Source: BOKV01 sp049289295 (GTDB lineage Bacteria; Pseudomonadota; Alphaproteobacteria; Rhizobiales; Rhizobiaceae). From it: a DNA stretch of 64,000 nucleotides. Numbering within the stretch: the first letter of the stretch is position 1; every line of letters starts with the position of its first letter. The notes under the pieces are model-generated. The model made no database searches. It worked only from the letters and a program-made list of their open reading frames with translations, and was not told the origin of the DNA. Positions 62,615-64,000 of this stretch are shown here, piece by piece. Location: contig JBATLL010000093.1 in assembly GCA_049289295.1 (NCBI GenBank), forward strand, positions 124,001 to 188,000, read 5' to 3'. The position numbers and the translations under genes are program-made.

Positions 62615-63085
62615 CTAGAACAGCGTCGGATTGATGCCCTTGTCATCCAGAACCGTCTCCATGACGGCAAATGTATGCGTCTGGCTGACACCGGGCAGCG
62701 CGCCGATCCTGTCTCCCAGCACCTTTCGGTAGTGGGCCATGTCCCGCGTGCGGACCTTCAGCAGATAATCGAAGCCTCCCGCGATCATGTGGCAGGCCTC
62801 GACTTCCGGAATGACTTTCACAGCGCTGTTGAAACGGTCAAGCACGCTGGTCGTTGTCCGTTCCAGGACCACCTGGACAAAGACAAGCGTTGAAAGCCCA
62901 AGCGCATCGCCGCTCAGGCGCGCGTGATATCCCGTAATGTGTCCGCTGCGCTCCAGTCGTCGCATTCGTTCCGTGCAGGGCGTCTTGGACAGGTTGACTG
63001 CAGATGAAAGGTCGGTGACCGAAATTCGGCCGTCACCCTGCAGGGCCTTGAGTATGTTCCTGTCAACGCTATCCAGATCATCCAT
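62615..63085 (-). CDS. putR: Lrp/AsnC-family regulator (PutR-like)
   Basis: A 156-residue Lrp-type protein. The helix-turn-helix spans about residues 22-42 (ISVTDLSSAVNLSKTPCTER), followed by the RAM ligand-binding domain (GGFDYLLKVRTRDMAHYRKVL). Divergent position next to putA is the arrangement of PutR, which activates putA in response to proline in alphaproteobacteria. The ATG at 63085 (MDDLDSVDRN) was chosen; the frame runs 45 codons further upstream into AT-rich regulatory DNA. Confidence 0.9.
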   Translation of the reverse strand: MDDLDSVDRNILKALQGDGRISVTDLSSAVNLSKTPCTERMRRLERSGHITGYHARLSGDALGLSTLVFVQVVLERTTTSVLDRFNSAVKVIPEVEACHMIAGGFDYLLKVRTRDMAHYRKVLGDRIGALPGVSQTHTFAVMETVLDDKGINPTLF

Positions 63086-63197
63086 TTTGCATTGTTGTCC
63101 TGCTGTGATTAGGAAAAAACACCATGAAATACAATGAAAACAGGAAAAAGGAAAAGAAATTTCGCGTATATTAGGGCAATGATGCAGGAGACCTGTC
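63086..63197. promoter_or_regulatory. putR-putA divergent control region
   Basis: 112 bases, strongly A-rich on the plus strand and unlike the surrounding GC-rich DNA. TATATT at 63167-63172 could be a -10 element for putA. Lrp-type regulators prefer such flexible AT-rich DNA. The AGGAG at 63186-63190 is the putA ribosome site. Confidence 0.5.
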
Positions 63198-64000
63198 ATG
63201 CAAGCTGATTTACGAGACAATATCCGTTCCCGGACCTATCTGGCCGAAGAGCAGTGCGTGAAGGATCTGACGCAGATGCTTGCGCTTGCAGCGAGCGAAC
63301 GCCTGGCAATTTCTGCAGATGCCGCCCGTCTTGTCGAACGCATTCGCGAGCGCGGTGAAGCGGGCCTGATGGAGAAGTTTCTCTCCGAATATGGTTTGAA
63401 TACCGATGAGGGTGTCGCGCTGATGTGCCTTGCCGAGGCCTATCTGCGCACGCCTGATGCCGACACGCTCGATGAACTGATTTCAGACAAGATCGGTGGA
63501 GGTGACTGGGCCAGACATCTGGGCAAGGCGCAATCAGCGCTCGTCAACGCATCGACCTGGGCTTTGATGCTGACCGGACGGGTTTTCCGCACCATTCCTG
63601 CTCAGGCCGAAGACCTCGCCACAGTCATGCATTCCATGGTCAAGCGCCTCGGAGAACCAGTGGCCCGCACCGCGGTTGGCGAAGCGATGAAATTGCTGGG
63701 CCGCCAGTTCGTGCTTGGCCGCACCATCACCGAGGCCATCGCGAACGGGTCCGAACTGGTCGATGCCGGCTACCTGCATTCCTACGACATGCTGGGCGAG
63801 GCGGCACGCACCGCGTCGGACGCGGATCGCTATTTCACCGCCTATGCCAATGCAATCATCGCGATCGGCAAGGTCGCCAGGCATGATTGGCCTCACGACA
63901 ATTCAGGAATTTCAGTCAAGCTTTCTGCCCTCCATCCACGTTATGAAACCGTCAACCGCGAACGTGTCCTGGCTGAACTTTCCCCACGCGTCACCGAACT
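63198..64000 (+). CDS. putA: Proline dehydrogenase / delta-1-pyrroline-5-carboxylate dehydrogenase PutA, N-terminal part (3' end outside window)
   Basis: Open from the ATG at 63198 to the window end, 267 codons visible. The protein starts MQADLRDNIRSRTYLAEEQC and continues through the helical arm domain into the proline dehydrogenase barrel (MVKRLGEPVARTAVGEAMKL, SYDMLGEAARTASDADRYF, ISVKLSALHPRYE). PutA oxidises proline to glutamate in two linked steps at the membrane with FAD and NAD. No N-terminal ribbon-helix-helix domain is present, so it does not repress its own gene as in enterobacteria; PutR does the regulation. The aldehyde dehydrogenase half lies outside the window. Confidence 0.95.
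   Translation, partial: MQADLRDNIRSRTYLAEEQCVKDLTQMLALAASERLAISADAARLVERIRERGEAGLMEKFLSEYGLNTDEGVALMCLAEAYLRTPDADTLDELISDKIGGGDWARHLGKAQSALVNASTWALMLTGRVFRTIPAQAEDLATVMHSMVKRLGEPVARTAVGEAMKLLGRQFVLGRTITEAIANGSELVDAGYLHSYDMLGEAARTASDADRYFTAYANAIIAIGKVARHDWPHDNSGISVKLSALHPRYETVNRERVLAELSPRVTE

Noticed and set aside
1..64000. CRISPR arrays, insertion sequences, prophage or toxin-antitoxin genes
   Set aside because: Reading the window revealed no regularly spaced repeats, transposase motifs or phage structural genes.

Overview
The window reads as a chromosomal segment of an alphaproteobacterium, most likely of the order Hyphomicrobiales (Rhizobiales). The grounds are gene order and protein type: rpmH-rnpA-yidC-engB-argB, SRP RNA-dnaX-ybaB-recR, def-fmt-truA, a CycM-type membrane-anchored cytochrome c beside kdsB-pheA, dapD and dapE close together, and an Lrp-type putR divergent from a putA without a ribbon-helix-helix domain. 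The DNA is GC-rich throughout. I saw no insertion sequence, prophage gene, CRISPR array or obvious pseudogene. This is inference from sequence features only; no database search was run.

Layout. 1-359: end of an NlpC/P60 peptidase. 376-9008 (minus): a yej-type oligopeptide ABC operon with two tandem 620-residue solute-binding proteins, two permeases, a double ATPase and a terminal hydroxyacid dehydrogenase. 9159-16811: cycM, kdsB, pheA, nudC, a HIT protein, the small SRP RNA, dnaX-ybaB-recR and a GntR regulator. 16864-25073: rmuC, def-fmt-truA, a DUF3095 cyclase-like protein, dapE, two small membrane proteins and dapD. 25192-30128: a LOG-family protein, a small orphan frame, a pyrimidine nucleotidase-type HAD protein, a diguanylate cyclase, an EamA transporter and argB. 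30192-33467 (minus): engB, yidC, rnpA and rpmH, continuing into argB, driven by a near-consensus promoter about 180 bases upstream of rpmH. 33894-38093: a TVP38 membrane protein with a flavin disulfide oxidoreductase, an orphan histidine kinase and tRNA-Arg(ACG).

The most interesting region is 38379-50476. A LysR regulator and an ArgE-like deacylase are divergent from a long, tightly packed operon: Na/phosphate transporter, phnW, phnA, phnY, a metallophosphodiesterase, a class III PLP enzyme resembling PbfA, a D-2-hydroxyacid dehydrogenase and an EamA permease. The core converts 2-aminoethylphosphonate through phosphonoacetaldehyde and phosphonoacetate to acetate and phosphate. The extra genes suggest a wider substrate range (hydroxylated and esterified phosphonates) and export of surplus phosphate. 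A cytosolic hybrid histidine kinase and an OmpR-type regulator follow on the same strand.

53636-62590 is a branched-chain-amino-acid-type ABC transporter (LivG-H-M-binding protein-F) flanked by an acyl-CoA synthetase and a phenylacetate-CoA-ligase-like protein. It is probably an uptake and CoA-activation unit for an organic acid. The window ends with putR and the first two-thirds of the proline dehydrogenase region of putA.
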